DNA from: Ruegeria arenilitoris
GTDB taxonomy: Bacteria > Pseudomonadota > Alphaproteobacteria > Rhodobacterales > Rhodobacteraceae
Assembly (NCBI RefSeq): GCF_013030985.1
Contig: NZ_WPYP01000014.1
Span: forward strand, 1-64,000
DNA length: 64,000 bases
Direction: 5' to 3'
Shown: piece after piece, positions 1 to 8,583 of the stretch
Layout: the number at the start of each line of letters is the position of its first letter
Position numbering within the stretch: the stretch's first letter is position 1
Notes under the pieces: generated by a model
The model's input: only the letters and a program-made list of their open reading frames with translations
What the model was told of the DNA's origin: nothing
The model's database searches: none
Position numbers and translations under genes: made by a program

Positions 1-55
1 TACCGCCCAACTCAACATGCAAGTCATACAACGGTGTGCGCTTAATATCGGTCAT
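1..55 (-). CDS. gcvT: Aminomethyltransferase GcvT, N-terminus only (runs off the window)
   Basis: Only the first 18 codons are in the window, reading MTDIKRTPLYDLHVELGG, which is the characteristic start of the glycine-cleavage T protein (aminomethyl transfer to tetrahydrofolate). An AAAGG Shine-Dalgarno-like stretch lies about 9 bases before the ATG. It follows the stress-protein gene by 16 bases and is probably the last visible gene of the operon starting at glyA. Its company (glyA, lipoamide dehydrogenase, lipoyl synthase) fits glycine cleavage: T, L and lipoylated H proteins work together. The identity rests on a short N-terminus plus context; gcvH and gcvP would be expected beyond the window edge. 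Confidence 0.8.
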   Translation of the reverse strand, partial: MTDIKRTPLYDLHVELGG

Positions 56-71
56 CTCAAAAACCTTTCAA

Positions 72-494
72 TCAGCGGGACTGGTCGCGAACGACCATGA
101 CGGTGCAATGTGCGTTGCGCACGACACGGGCCAGGTTCGGACCAATCTCATAGTTCGGGAAATCGCCTTTGGTCGAAGCCATGACGATCAGATCGAAGCC
201 GTCCTTGTAGGCGAGTTTCAGGATTTCGCGGTAGACGCTGCCTTCTTCGATGTGGATTGCCACGTCGGAGGCATTGCCGTGATCCAGAATGGCCTGAACA
301 GCATTGCGCACGTGCTCTTTGGCGCCGGCGCCATAGTTGGCGGGCAGGTTCGGCAGCTGGATGATCTCGGGGATGACAGCAACCGCGTGCAGTTCGGCTC
401 CGTAGAATTTCGCCTGTTCCAATGCGACCGGCAGGGCATTTTTCCACGAGCGATCGTCGGTGTGATCAATGGGCAGCAGGATTTTCGTGGCCAT
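72..494 (-). CDS. Universal stress protein (UspA family)
   Basis: A 140-residue single-domain Usp protein. It opens with the family pattern MATKILLPIDHT and ends with a VMASTKG...VVRNAHCTVMVVR segment, corresponding to the G-x2-G-x9-G(S/T) nucleotide-binding region, although the second glycine positions are degenerate. Usp proteins are soluble, often ATP-binding, stress-response proteins; no specific target can be read from the sequence. A GAGGAGAG Shine-Dalgarno sequence precedes the ATG. A longer frame extends upstream but would read through the terminator-like hairpin, so the short start is preferred. It lies between the AGCS symporter and gcvT, suggesting co-expression with glycine metabolism. 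Confidence 0.85.
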   Translation of the reverse strand: MATKILLPIDHTDDRSWKNALPVALEQAKFYGAELHAVAVIPEIIQLPNLPANYGAGAKEHVRNAVQAILDHGNASDVAIHIEEGSVYREILKLAYKDGFDLIVMASTKGDFPNYEIGPNLARVVRNAHCTVMVVRDQSR

Positions 495-533
495 CACGTC
501 TCTCCTCGAGATATGGAATTCTGTTTCAAAGGC

Positions 534-561
534 GGGGGGCCGGGATGGCCCCCCGTTTTTT
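534..561. terminator. GC-rich stem-loop between symporter and usp
   Basis: A perfect 8-bp stem (GGGGGGCC / GGCCCCCC) with a 5-base loop GGGAT. On the plus strand it is followed by six T, the classic intrinsic-terminator form, but both flanking genes are on the minus strand. In their direction the stem is followed only by GCCTTTG, so it would act as a weak terminator or an mRNA-stabilising structure. Confidence 0.5.
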
Positions 562-571
562 CGTTCCGAGG

Positions 572-1945
572 TTACTCGGCGGCTGTGCCGCCTGGCTCTT
601 CGGATTTGCCATCGCTGGCGAAGAACTCTTTCGTCAGTTTGAAGACGATCGGGCTCAGCAGGGCCAGGGCGATCAGGTTCGGGATGGCCATCATGGCGTT
701 CAGTGTATCCGCCAGTAGCCAGACAAAGCCCAGATCCGCGGTCGCGCCGAAGTAGATCGCTACGATCCACAGCACGCGGTACGGCATCAGGGATTTGACG
801 CCCAGCAGGAATTCCACGCATTTCTCACCGTAGAAGGACCAGCCCAGAATGGTGGTAAAGGCGAAGATCGACAGTGCAATGGCGATCAGGTGTCCACCAA
901 ATCCGGGCAGCGAGGTCTCAAACGCCAGACGGGTCAGAGCCGCGCCAGATTCACCGCTGGTCCAAGCGCCGGACGAAATAATCGCCAACCCGGTGATCGA
1001 GCAGACGATGATGGTGTCGATGAACGTACCCAGCATCGCGATCAGGCCCTGGTTGACCGGACCTTTTGTCTCTGCTGCCGCGTGCGCGATCGGGGCGGAG
1101 CCCAGACCGGCTTCGTTCGAGAACACACCGCGTGCCACACCAAAGCGGATCGCCGCCCAGACTGCCGCGCCAGCGAAGCCACCTTCGGCGGCCGAAGGCG
1201 TGAAGGCATAGGTGAATACCAAGCCCAACGCGTCGCCGATAGCGCCGATGTTGATCAGCAGGACCAGCAGGCCGGCGAGGATGTAGGCAACCGCCATGAA
1301 CGGAACCAGCTTACCTGCAACAGCACCGATACGGGTGATGCCGCCCAGGATAACGCCTGCAGTCAGGACCATCAGCACAATGCCGGTAACCGAGGTGTTG
1401 ACGCCAAAGTTCGAATCCAGAACCTGTGCCACACCATTGGCCTGCACCCCGTTACCGATGCCAAACGCCGCTACCGCGCCGAACAGAGCGAAGGCCCAAC
1501 CCAGCCAGTGCCAGTTCGCGCTGAGACCATTTTTGATGTAGTACATCGGGCCGCCGACAAAGTTGCCCAGCTCATCCTTCTCGCGGTATTTCACCGCGCA
1601 GACGGCTTCGGCATATTTGGTGGCCATGCCCACCAGGGCGGTCATCCACATCCAGAACAAGGCGCCCGGACCGCCCAGGAAGACAGCAGTGGCCACACCG
1701 GCGATGTTACCCGTACCGATGGTCGCCGACAGCGAGGTCATCAGCGCGTTGAACGGGCTGATCTGCCCTTCACCCTGACCCTCACGGCCTTTGAACAGCA
1801 GGCTGAAGCCTGTGCCAATGCGCAGGATCGGCATGAATTTCAGCCCGACCTGCAGGAAGAAGCCGACGCCCAGAATGAGAACCAGCATCAGCGGCCCCCA
1901 CACGACGCCATTGATGGCCCCTACGATTGAATTTAACGCTTCCAT
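572..1945 (-). CDS. Sodium:alanine/glycine symporter (AGCS family)
   Basis: A 457-residue polytopic membrane protein with about ten hydrophobic helices. It carries the AGCS signatures LSATIGTGNIAGVATA near residues 73-88, GGPMYYIKNGL near 130-140, and a conserved FSNEAGLGSAPIAHAAA segment near 275. The family imports alanine or glycine with sodium. Its place between lipoyl synthase and glycine-cleavage genes makes glycine the likeliest substrate (inference). A strong GGGAGGG ribosome site lies before the ATG. Length is normal for the family (about 450-480). Confidence 0.93.
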   Translation of the reverse strand: MEALNSIVGAINGVVWGPLMLVLILGVGFFLQVGLKFMPILRIGTGFSLLFKGREGQGEGQISPFNALMTSLSATIGTGNIAGVATAVFLGGPGALFWMWMTALVGMATKYAEAVCAVKYREKDELGNFVGGPMYYIKNGLSANWHWLGWAFALFGAVAAFGIGNGVQANGVAQVLDSNFGVNTSVTGIVLMVLTAGVILGGITRIGAVAGKLVPFMAVAYILAGLLVLLINIGAIGDALGLVFTYAFTPSAAEGGFAGAAVWAAIRFGVARGVFSNEAGLGSAPIAHAAAETKGPVNQGLIAMLGTFIDTIIVCSITGLAIISSGAWTSGESGAALTRLAFETSLPGFGGHLIAIALSIFAFTTILGWSFYGEKCVEFLLGVKSLMPYRVLWIVAIYFGATADLGFVWLLADTLNAMMAIPNLIALALLSPIVFKLTKEFFASDGKSEEPGGTAAE

Positions 1946-1969
1946 GGTATCCCTCCCATTTGCGTTTGG

Positions 1970-2911
1970 TTATGCCCCGGCAATGGCCCGTTGGCGGGCC
2001 TGCTTGAGGGCGGCAAAGTCTTCGTCCGCGTGGAACGAGGAACGGGTCAGCGGAGTGGCCGACACGTGCAGAAAGCCTTTGGAGCGCGCGATCTGCTCCA
2101 GTTGGGCGAACTCTTCCGGTGACCAGAACCGGTCAATCGGGTGATGTTTCGGGGTTGGCTGCAGGTACTGGCCGACGGTCAGGAAATCGACATTCGCGGC
2201 GCGCAAATCGTCCATCACCTGCCGCACGTCGTTCATGCTTTCGCCAAGCCCGACCATCAGGCCGGATTTGGTGAAAATCTCGGGGTTTGCGCGTTTGGCA
2301 TCGTCCAGCAGCCGGAGTGAGGTGTAATACCGCGCGCCGGGGCGGACCGTCGGGTACAGATGCGGGACGGTTTCCAGATTATGGTTGAACACATCCGGGG
2401 CAGCCTCAAAGACCACATCCGCAGCGTCACCCTTGCCCAGAAAGTCGGGGGTCAGAACCTCGACCGTGGTGCCGGGGTTCTGATGACGTACGGCGCGGAT
2501 GGTCTGGGCGATATGCTCGGCACCGCCATCGACCAGATCATCACGGTCGACCGAGGTGATCACCACGTGACGCAGACCCAGTTTTTTCACTGCGGCCGCA
2601 ACCCGGCCGGGTTCGAAAGCGTCCAGCGCGTCCGGTCGCCCGGTCGCCACATTGCAGAAGGAACAGCCGCGTGTGCAGACCTCGCCCATGATCATCATGG
2701 TGGCGTGACGTTTGGACCAGCATTCGCCGATATTGGGGCAGGCGGCCTCTTCGCACACCGTCGCCAGATCATGGTCGCGCATCAGGCGGCGGGTTTCGTA
2801 GTATTCCGCACTTTCGATCTTTTTGCGGCGGATCCATTTGGGCTTGCGCGGGACGACACTGTCGGCCTTTTTGGCCTTTTCGGGGTGGCGGGGGCGAAGC
2901 TGGATGGTCAT
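1970..2911 (-). CDS. lipA: Lipoyl synthase
   Basis: A 313-residue radical-SAM enzyme that inserts sulfur into octanoyl groups on lipoyl domains. Both iron-sulfur motifs are visible: the auxiliary cluster CEEAACPNIGEC near residues 53-64 and the radical-SAM CTRGCSFC near 79-86. The C-terminal RSSFHAD motif is also present. It sits just downstream of lipoamide dehydrogenase and in the same operon as glyA and gcvT, supplying the cofactor for the H protein and 2-oxoacid dehydrogenases. Length and motifs are complete. Confidence 0.96.
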   Translation of the reverse strand: MTIQLRPRHPEKAKKADSVVPRKPKWIRRKKIESAEYYETRRLMRDHDLATVCEEAACPNIGECWSKRHATMMIMGEVCTRGCSFCNVATGRPDALDAFEPGRVAAAVKKLGLRHVVITSVDRDDLVDGGAEHIAQTIRAVRHQNPGTTVEVLTPDFLGKGDAADVVFEAAPDVFNHNLETVPHLYPTVRPGARYYTSLRLLDDAKRANPEIFTKSGLMVGLGESMNDVRQVMDDLRAANVDFLTVGQYLQPTPKHHPIDRFWSPEEFAQLEQIARSKGFLHVSATPLTRSSFHADEDFAALKQARQRAIAGA

Positions 2912-2925
2912 CTGGCGGTTCCCTT

Positions 2926-4305
2926 TTAAGCGTGGATCGCGCGGCCCATGGCGTCGAGGCAGGCTTCTTTGACCGCCTCCCCCATGGCTGGGTGTGCATG
3001 ACAGGTGGCGGCGACTTCGGCGATGGTGGCGCCTTTGGTCATGGCCAGAACCAGCTCGGCGATCAGATCGCCACCATGGGCGCCGCAGATATGCGCACCG
3101 AGGATTTTGCCGTTCGGGTCGGCCAGAACCTTGACCGCACCATCGGTTTCGCCGGTCGAGCGGGCGCGCGAGTTTGCCATGAAGGCGAACTTTCCGACCG
3201 AGTATTCAGCGCCTGTTTCCTTCAGCGCCTCTTCGGTCAATCCGACCGAGGCGACCTCGGGGTCGGTATATACAACGCCCGGAACGGTGTTGTAATCGAC
3301 GTGACCAGATTGACCTGCCAGCATCTCGACACAGGCCACGCCGTCTTCTTCGGCTTTGTGCGCCAGCATCGGGCCAGGCACACAGTCGCCAATAGCATAG
3401 ATGCCGGGAACCGAGGTTTGGAACGCATCGTCCACCTCGATGAAGCCGCGCGGGTTCACCGCAACGCCCAGATCTTCCAGGCCCAGCCCACGGATGACAG
3501 GGCGGCGTCCGATGGCGATCAGGACCTTGTCGGCCTCAATCACTTCTTCCTTGTCCTTGCCGACACGATCCACAGTAAGCGTTAGCCCGGCGTCAGACTT
3601 TTCGACGGACTTCAGCGCACGACCCAGCTGAAACTTCAGTCCGCGTTTCGACAGCGCACGCTGTGCCAGTTTCGCGATCTCTCCATCGATGCCGGGCAGC
3701 ACGCGGTCGAGATATTCGACAACAGTGACCTTGGCGCCCAGACGCGCCCAGACCTGACCCAGTTCCAGTCCGATCACCCCGGCGCCGACGACGACCAGAT
3801 GGTCGGGTACGGTTTCCAGCGCAAGCGCACCGGTCGAGCTGAGGATGTCCTGCTCGTCAATCTCGATGCCATTCAGAGGCGTCGGTTCCGAACCGGTGGC
3901 GATCAGGATGTTCTCGGCCTCATGCACATCATCGCCAACCTTGACCTGCCCGACGGCGGGAATACTGGCCCAGCCCTCGATCAGGTCCACGCCGTTTTTC
4001 TTGAACAGAAACGCGATGCCCTTGGTCAGATCACCGACGATCTTGTCCTTACGGCCCATCATCGCGGGGACATCGATGCTGGCCCCCTCGACCGCAATGC
4101 CATGGGAGGAGAGATGTGCAAGTTCGGCATATTTGGCCGAGGAGGTCAGCAACGCTTTGGAGGGAATGCACCCCACATTCAGGCAGGTTCCGCCCAGTGC
4201 CCCGCGTCCTTCGACGCAGGCCACTTTCAGTCCCAGCTGTGCCGCGCGGATGGCAGCAACATAGCCGCCCGGGCCGCCGCCGATGACAATAAGGTCGTAG
4301 GTCAT
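2926..4305 (-). CDS. lpd: Dihydrolipoyl dehydrogenase
   Basis: A 459-residue flavoprotein disulfide reductase, the L/E3 component that reoxidises dihydrolipoyl groups. Seen in order: the FAD Rossmann motif VIGGGPGGYVAA at the N-terminus, the redox pair GGTCLNVGCIPSK near residues 36-48, the NAD-binding VVGAGVIGLELG near 175, and the active-site HAHPAMGE near the C-terminus. The start at MTYDLIV matches the family; an in-frame upstream ATG would run into the glyA stop region. It is 11 bases after glyA and 14 before lipA, so the L protein is co-transcribed with glycine-metabolism genes. Confidence 0.95.
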   Translation of the reverse strand: MTYDLIVIGGGPGGYVAAIRAAQLGLKVACVEGRGALGGTCLNVGCIPSKALLTSSAKYAELAHLSSHGIAVEGASIDVPAMMGRKDKIVGDLTKGIAFLFKKNGVDLIEGWASIPAVGQVKVGDDVHEAENILIATGSEPTPLNGIEIDEQDILSSTGALALETVPDHLVVVGAGVIGLELGQVWARLGAKVTVVEYLDRVLPGIDGEIAKLAQRALSKRGLKFQLGRALKSVEKSDAGLTLTVDRVGKDKEEVIEADKVLIAIGRRPVIRGLGLEDLGVAVNPRGFIEVDDAFQTSVPGIYAIGDCVPGPMLAHKAEEDGVACVEMLAGQSGHVDYNTVPGVVYTDPEVASVGLTEEALKETGAEYSVGKFAFMANSRARSTGETDGAVKVLADPNGKILGAHICGAHGGDLIAELVLAMTKGATIAEVAATCHAHPAMGEAVKEACLDAMGRAIHA

Positions 4306-4316
4306 TTCTTGGTCTT

Positions 4317-5570
4317 TCAGTAGATCGGGTGGCTTGCGCACAGGGTGCGGACTTTTTCGCGGGTCGCTTTTTCGATGGCTTCATCGCCGTTGGGCGACTG
4401 CGCCAGCGCATCCAGCACGTCGCCGATCAGGTGGCCGATCTGCTTGAACTCCTCGGGGCCAAAGCCGCGGCTGCATCCGGCCGCTGTGCCCAGACGGACA
4501 CCGCTGGTGACGGTGGGTTTTTCCGGGTCGCCCGGTACGCTGTTCTTGTTGCAGGTGAATCCAGCACGCTCCAGCGCCGCTTCGGCGTCCTTGCCAGTCA
4601 CGCCGACGGGGCGCAGGTCGACCAGCATCAGGTGGTTCTCAGTCCCGCCGGATACGATGTCACAACCGCGCGCCATCATGACGTTGGCCAAGGCCGCCGC
4701 GCTGTCGACCACGCGCTGTATGTAGTCCTTGAACTCGGGCTTCAGTGCCTCGCCAAAGGCCACCGCCTTGCCTGCGATCACGTGCATCAGCGGGCCACCT
4801 TGCAGGCCGGGGAAAACGGCCGAATTGATCTTTTTGGCCAGCGCCTCGTCATTGGTCAGGATGATGCCGCCGCGAGGGCCGCGCAGGGTCTTGTGGGTGG
4901 TCGAGGTGACCACATGCGCGTGACCGATGGGCGAGGGGTGCAGACCGGTGGCAACCAGCCCGGCGATATGGGCCATGTCGGCCAGCAGCCAGGCGCCAAC
5001 CTCATCAGCAATGGCGCGGAAACGGGCAAAGTCGATCTTTTGCGAATAGGCCGACGCACCGGCGATGATCAGCTTGGGCTTTTCGGCCTTGGCCAGCGCC
5101 TCGACCTGATCATAGTCGATCAGACCGGCCTCGGTCAGGCCGTATTGTACCGGGCGGAACCATTTGCCGGATTGCGCGGGCTTTGCGCCGTGGGTCAGGT
5201 GACCGCCAGCATCCAGTGACATGCCAAGGATCGTGTCGCCGGGGCTGAGCAGCGCCAGCTTGACGGCGCCGTTTGCCTGCGCGCCCGAATGCGGCTGCAC
5301 GTTGGCGTATTCACAGCCGAACAACTGCTTCAGCCGGTCGATCGCTTCGACTTCGACCTCATCCACATATTCGCACCCGCCATAGTAGCGGCGGCCGGGA
5401 TACCCTTCGGCGTATTTGTTGGTCAGCACCGAACCCTGCGCCTCGATCACGGCCTGAGAGACGATGTTTTCGGATGCGATCAACTCGATCTGTTCGGCCT
5501 GACGTGTGCCTTCGCGCGCAATCGATGCGGCGATCTTCGGGTCGGCCTCGGCCAGCGACGTCTTGAACAT
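4317..5570 (-). CDS. glyA: Serine hydroxymethyltransferase
   Basis: A 417-residue PLP enzyme interconverting serine and glycine with tetrahydrofolate. The sequence has IELIASENIVSQAV near residue 30, NKYAEGYPGRRYYGGCE near 51-67, and the PLP-lysine segment VVTSTTHKTLRGPRGG near 217-232. A strong GGAGGAG ribosome site precedes the ATG. It is the first gene of the leftward glycine operon and lies back to back with the XRE-cupin regulator. Many alphaproteobacteria have a second housekeeping glyA; the coupling here to gcv and lip genes suggests this copy serves glycine catabolism (inference). Confidence 0.95.
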   Translation of the reverse strand: MFKTSLAEADPKIAASIAREGTRQAEQIELIASENIVSQAVIEAQGSVLTNKYAEGYPGRRYYGGCEYVDEVEVEAIDRLKQLFGCEYANVQPHSGAQANGAVKLALLSPGDTILGMSLDAGGHLTHGAKPAQSGKWFRPVQYGLTEAGLIDYDQVEALAKAEKPKLIIAGASAYSQKIDFARFRAIADEVGAWLLADMAHIAGLVATGLHPSPIGHAHVVTSTTHKTLRGPRGGIILTNDEALAKKINSAVFPGLQGGPLMHVIAGKAVAFGEALKPEFKDYIQRVVDSAAALANVMMARGCDIVSGGTENHLMLVDLRPVGVTGKDAEAALERAGFTCNKNSVPGDPEKPTVTSGVRLGTAAGCSRGFGPEEFKQIGHLIGDVLDALAQSPNGDEAIEKATREKVRTLCASHPIY

Positions 5571-5611
5571 AGTCTCCTCCTCTTCTTCGAATCCCCAGTT
5601 CGAGAATTTGT

Positions 5612-5684
5612 TTCCTATAGTGGAATTAGTTCCCGCAAATCAACAAAAATCTCGTATTCGTAAAGTTGCGTGCGAATAGGGGAA
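5612..5684. promoter_or_regulatory. Candidate operators between glyA and the XRE-cupin gene
   Basis: The 146-base divergent region holds overlapping inverted repeats: TTCCTATAGTGGAA (5612-5625) and GGAATTAGTTCC (5622-5633). A related inverted half, GAATAGGGGAA, lies at 5674-5684, and another GAATAGGG at 5701-5708. The repeated TTCC/GGAA arms are plausible binding sites for the adjacent XRE-type regulator acting on itself and on glyA. Motif assignment is by eye only. Confidence 0.4.
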
Positions 5685-5716
5685 CGTGTAACCTGCGGTA
5701 GAATAGGGAGATTTTT

Positions 5717-6319
5717 ATGGGCGAAGACCAAAGGAACGAAGCCTCCGCACCTGAGGAGCTGGACGAAGGTGCCGCTTTGGGGCGTTCGATTCGGGATGCG
5801 CGGCGGGAAAAAGGCTGGACGCTGGAAGAGGCTGGACGCGCTGCAGGAATCGGGCGTTCCACCTTGTCCAAGATCGAAAACAACCAGACAAAACCCAGTT
5901 TCGAGATCGTGCGACGCCTGACCCAGGCGCTGGATCTGAAACCACCGCAGCTGTTTCTTCAATCAGGTCAGACGGGTATCACCGGTCGACGGGATTATAC
6001 GCCGAAAGGGCAGGGCGAGTTTCGTGAAACCGCAACCTATCTGCACGAGCTGCTGTGCTCGGACCTGACCAGCAAACGGATGCTGCCCTATGTCGCTACG
6101 ATCCGGGCGCGGGATATTTCCGAGTTCGACCCGTGGGTGCGCCACTCGGGCGAAGAGTTCATGTATGTGCTGAGCGGTGAGTTGATCTTTATCTCGGAGC
6201 ACTACCGGCCATTGCCGATGAAGGCGGGGGATTCACTCTATTACGACAGCAGCATGGGTCATGGGTGCGTGTCCACCAGCAAGGAGGACGCCCAAGTTCT
6301 TTGGGTGTCGCTGGAGTAA
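5717..6319 (+). CDS. XRE-family transcriptional regulator with cupin domain
   Basis: A 200-residue protein with an N-terminal helix-turn-helix (residues about 20-75, ALGRSIRDARREKGWTLEEA then AAGIGRSTLSKIENNQTKPS). The C-terminal cupin barrel (about 120-198) contains the HSGEEFMYVLSGEL signature. This MerR/PuuR-like architecture usually senses a small metabolite in the cupin. It is divergent from glyA and separated by inverted repeats, so it is the best candidate regulator of the glycine operon; whether it represses or activates cannot be read. Confidence 0.88.
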   Translation: MGEDQRNEASAPEELDEGAALGRSIRDARREKGWTLEEAGRAAGIGRSTLSKIENNQTKPSFEIVRRLTQALDLKPPQLFLQSGQTGITGRRDYTPKGQGEFRETATYLHELLCSDLTSKRMLPYVATIRARDISEFDPWVRHSGEEFMYVLSGELIFISEHYRPLPMKAGDSLYYDSSMGHGCVSTSKEDAQVLWVSLE

Positions 6320-6365
6320 TCCGAGGAAGGGGGGTAAGCCGGGGCATGCGCTGCCCCAGAGCCCG

Positions 6366-7490
6366 CTATGCCTCCCAGGTCGCGATCGGGTCGCCTAAGA
6401 GGGCGCGATTGACTGTGACACCCAAGCCGGGCGCATTGGGCGGCACCACACCGCCATCCTTGATTGGCGCGTCGAAGCTGCCGGTTTGAACCGTCACCAT
6501 GTCCCGCGGGTCAAGTACGCAGCGCAACAGGCGCTCGGGCACGGTGGCCCCCATGTGAAAGATCGAAGCGGCTGACAGGGTGGAACCGACCGTGTCCTGC
6601 ACGCTGATCGTAAGACCGGCGGCCCGACAAATGTCGCGATGGCGGCGGGCGTGGGTCAGGCCGCCCGCCTTCGATATCTTCAGCCCGATCCCGTCCGCCA
6701 CGTCCAATGCCACCAGTTTGGCGATGTCGCCATCTTCCTGCGCAAGCTCGTCAAGGATGATCGGAACGTCGCATCGTTGGCGCAGTGAAAGGGTCTCGCG
6801 CCAGGTGGCGCAGGGGGCTTCCAGCACGAAATCCAACCCGTCCGGCAGGGCGCGGAGCATCCGCAGGGCGGTTTCGGGGATCAGCCCACCATTGGCATCG
6901 ACGATGAAGTACTCGCCCGGCTGACGATCCGCCAGCGAGGCTGCGATACGTTCGGCATCCAGTTGCGGGCCACCTTCGCTGTCCAGTGCGCCGACTTTCA
7001 CGGAATGGCCCATATAGCCCATTTTGCGATGTTCGGCGACGCGCGCGCGCATGTCTTCCGGGGTGCCGGCATAGATTGAACTGATCGTCGGAAGCCGGTT
7101 TCCCGTGCCGCCGCCCAACAGTGTATAAACCGGCAGGCCCACGGATTTTCCGAACATGTCCCAACAGGCCAGATCGATGGCGTTTTTGGCGTGGTTGTGC
7201 CCCAAAAGTGCCTCGTCCATCGCGTCGTTGATCCGATCTACATCGCGCGGATCACGGCCGATCAGATGTGGTGCGATCTCTTCGATCCCGGCGCGTGCGC
7301 CACGGGCGTGGGCGGCGATGTAATTGGGGCCGAAGGGGGTGCTTTCACCCCAGCCCTCGGTGCCATCGTCGGCGGTCAGGCAGACCATGACGCTGTCGAA
7401 CCCGGTATAGATCCGACCGCCCGACAGCTCGTAGCTGCCGCCGGAATAGGGCATGTGCAGCTCGAAAAGGTCGATTTTCCTGATCTTCAT
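6366..7490 (-). CDS. Mandelate racemase/muconate lactonizing family protein (enolase superfamily)
   Basis: A 374-residue enolase-superfamily enzyme: N-terminal capping domain (about 1-120) and barrel with metal ligands in the VDANGG, LEAPC and LDELAQ segments and a C-terminal base in GLKISKAGG. It is homologous to, but clearly different from, the HpbD gene two genes upstream. In proline-betaine or hydroxyproline loci such paralogues include cis-3-hydroxyproline dehydratase and proline-betaine epimerases; I cannot choose between them. It starts 3 bases after the MDR oxidoreductase, whose end supplies the GGAGTGA ribosome site. It is the last gene of the TetR-hpbD operon. Confidence 0.8.
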   Translation of the reverse strand: MKIRKIDLFELHMPYSGGSYELSGGRIYTGFDSVMVCLTADDGTEGWGESTPFGPNYIAAHARGARAGIEEIAPHLIGRDPRDVDRINDAMDEALLGHNHAKNAIDLACWDMFGKSVGLPVYTLLGGGTGNRLPTISSIYAGTPEDMRARVAEHRKMGYMGHSVKVGALDSEGGPQLDAERIAASLADRQPGEYFIVDANGGLIPETALRMLRALPDGLDFVLEAPCATWRETLSLRQRCDVPIILDELAQEDGDIAKLVALDVADGIGLKISKAGGLTHARRHRDICRAAGLTISVQDTVGSTLSAASIFHMGATVPERLLRCVLDPRDMVTVQTGSFDAPIKDGGVVPPNAPGLGVTVNRALLGDPIATWEA

Positions 7491-7493
7491 CGA

Positions 7494-8582
7494 TCACTCC
7501 TGCGGCGGGATCAGCACAAGCTGGCCGGTGTGCTTCTTGGCCAGAAAGTCTTCTTGAGCGGTGGCGATGTCGGACAGCGGATAGGTCTTGGCCACAACAG
7601 GACGGATTTCACCCGCCTCGATGTATTTCACCAGGTTTTCGAACACGACGTCTTCCTGGAACGTGCAGCCGTACAGCGTCAGGTCTTTCAGGTAGAGCGT
7701 GCGTACGTCGATTTCGCAGATCGGCCCGGCGATGGCCCCTGCGGTGGCATAGCGGCCCCCCCGGCGCAGCACGTCCAGCAGGCTGGGCCATTGCGGACCG
7801 GCTACCAGATCGACGACAACGTCGATCGACCCTGCGCCCAGTTCGGCCACCAGATCGGCATCACGATCCAGAATACGGTCAGCACCCAGCGCCCGGACGG
7901 CCTCGACCTTAGAAGGAGAACACAATGCGATCACCGTGGCACCGCGCCGCTTGGCCAGTTGCACGGCAGCTGAGCCGACACCGCCCGAGGCGCCGGTGAT
8001 CAGAACCGTTTCGGCCCCGACACCTGCGCGGTGCAACATGCCTTCGGCAGTGGAATAGGCGCAGGGGATTGCGGCCAGTTCAGCGTCGGACCAGTCACAG
8101 TCAACCGCGTGGGTCTCTTGCGCGGGGGCTTTGCAGTATTGAGCGAACCCGCCGTCGCATTCGCTGCCGATGGTCCAGCATTCATAGGGGCGGTAATCCA
8201 CATAGGTCCGCAGCATGTTGCGTACGATCACCCGCTCGCCAAAACGGGCGGGGTCCACGCCCTCGCCAACGGCAACAATATGGCCGCAAACATCCGCGCC
8301 CTGAATGCGCGGAAAGGTCAGCGGCACGCCCGACCAGCTTGCGTCATCGTCATCGACCGTGTCGAACCCTTCGGCCCCGCCGGTTTCGGTATCGGCCGTC
8401 ACGGCCTTGGAATACCACCCGATACGCGTATTGATATCGGTGTTGTTCACACCCGCTGCGGCGACGTGGATCAGCACCTCGCCCGGCCCCGGCTGCGGCG
8501 TGGGCACGTCGGCACGATAGTCCAGTTTGTCGATACCGCCATGGCCTGTCAGCAGGACGGCTTTCATTGTTTCAGGGATCAT
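7494..8582 (-). CDS. Zinc-type/quinone oxidoreductase of the MDR superfamily
   Basis: About 362 residues. The N-terminal GroES-like domain has GPGEVLIHVAAAGVNNTDI and IQGADVCGHIVAVGEGV, and the NADP Rossmann domain has LITGASGGVGSAAVQLA. The pattern resembles quinone oxidoreductase-type MDR proteins, although several cysteines (ADVCGH, PYECW, SECDGG) leave a metal site possible. The ATG lies one base after the hpbD stop; a second ATG five codons later is also possible. Substrate unknown; context suggests oxidation or reduction of a betaine or proline catabolite. It is translationally coupled to hpbD. Confidence 0.8.
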   Translation of the reverse strand: MIPETMKAVLLTGHGGIDKLDYRADVPTPQPGPGEVLIHVAAAGVNNTDINTRIGWYSKAVTADTETGGAEGFDTVDDDDASWSGVPLTFPRIQGADVCGHIVAVGEGVDPARFGERVIVRNMLRTYVDYRPYECWTIGSECDGGFAQYCKAPAQETHAVDCDWSDAELAAIPCAYSTAEGMLHRAGVGAETVLITGASGGVGSAAVQLAKRRGATVIALCSPSKVEAVRALGADRILDRDADLVAELGAGSIDVVVDLVAGPQWPSLLDVLRRGGRYATAGAIAGPICEIDVRTLYLKDLTLYGCTFQEDVVFENLVKYIEAGEIRPVVAKTYPLSDIATAQEDFLAKKHTGQLVLIPPQE

Positions 8583-8583
8583 C

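Noticed and set aside
890..1930. Open frame of about 346 codons on the plus strand
   Set aside because: Antisense to the AGCS symporter; rich in Gln/Arg/Asp without domain pattern.
5571..5716. Glycine riboswitch before the glycine operon
   Set aside because: The leader before glyA is too short and has none of the conserved aptamer cores; inverted repeats suit protein binding better.
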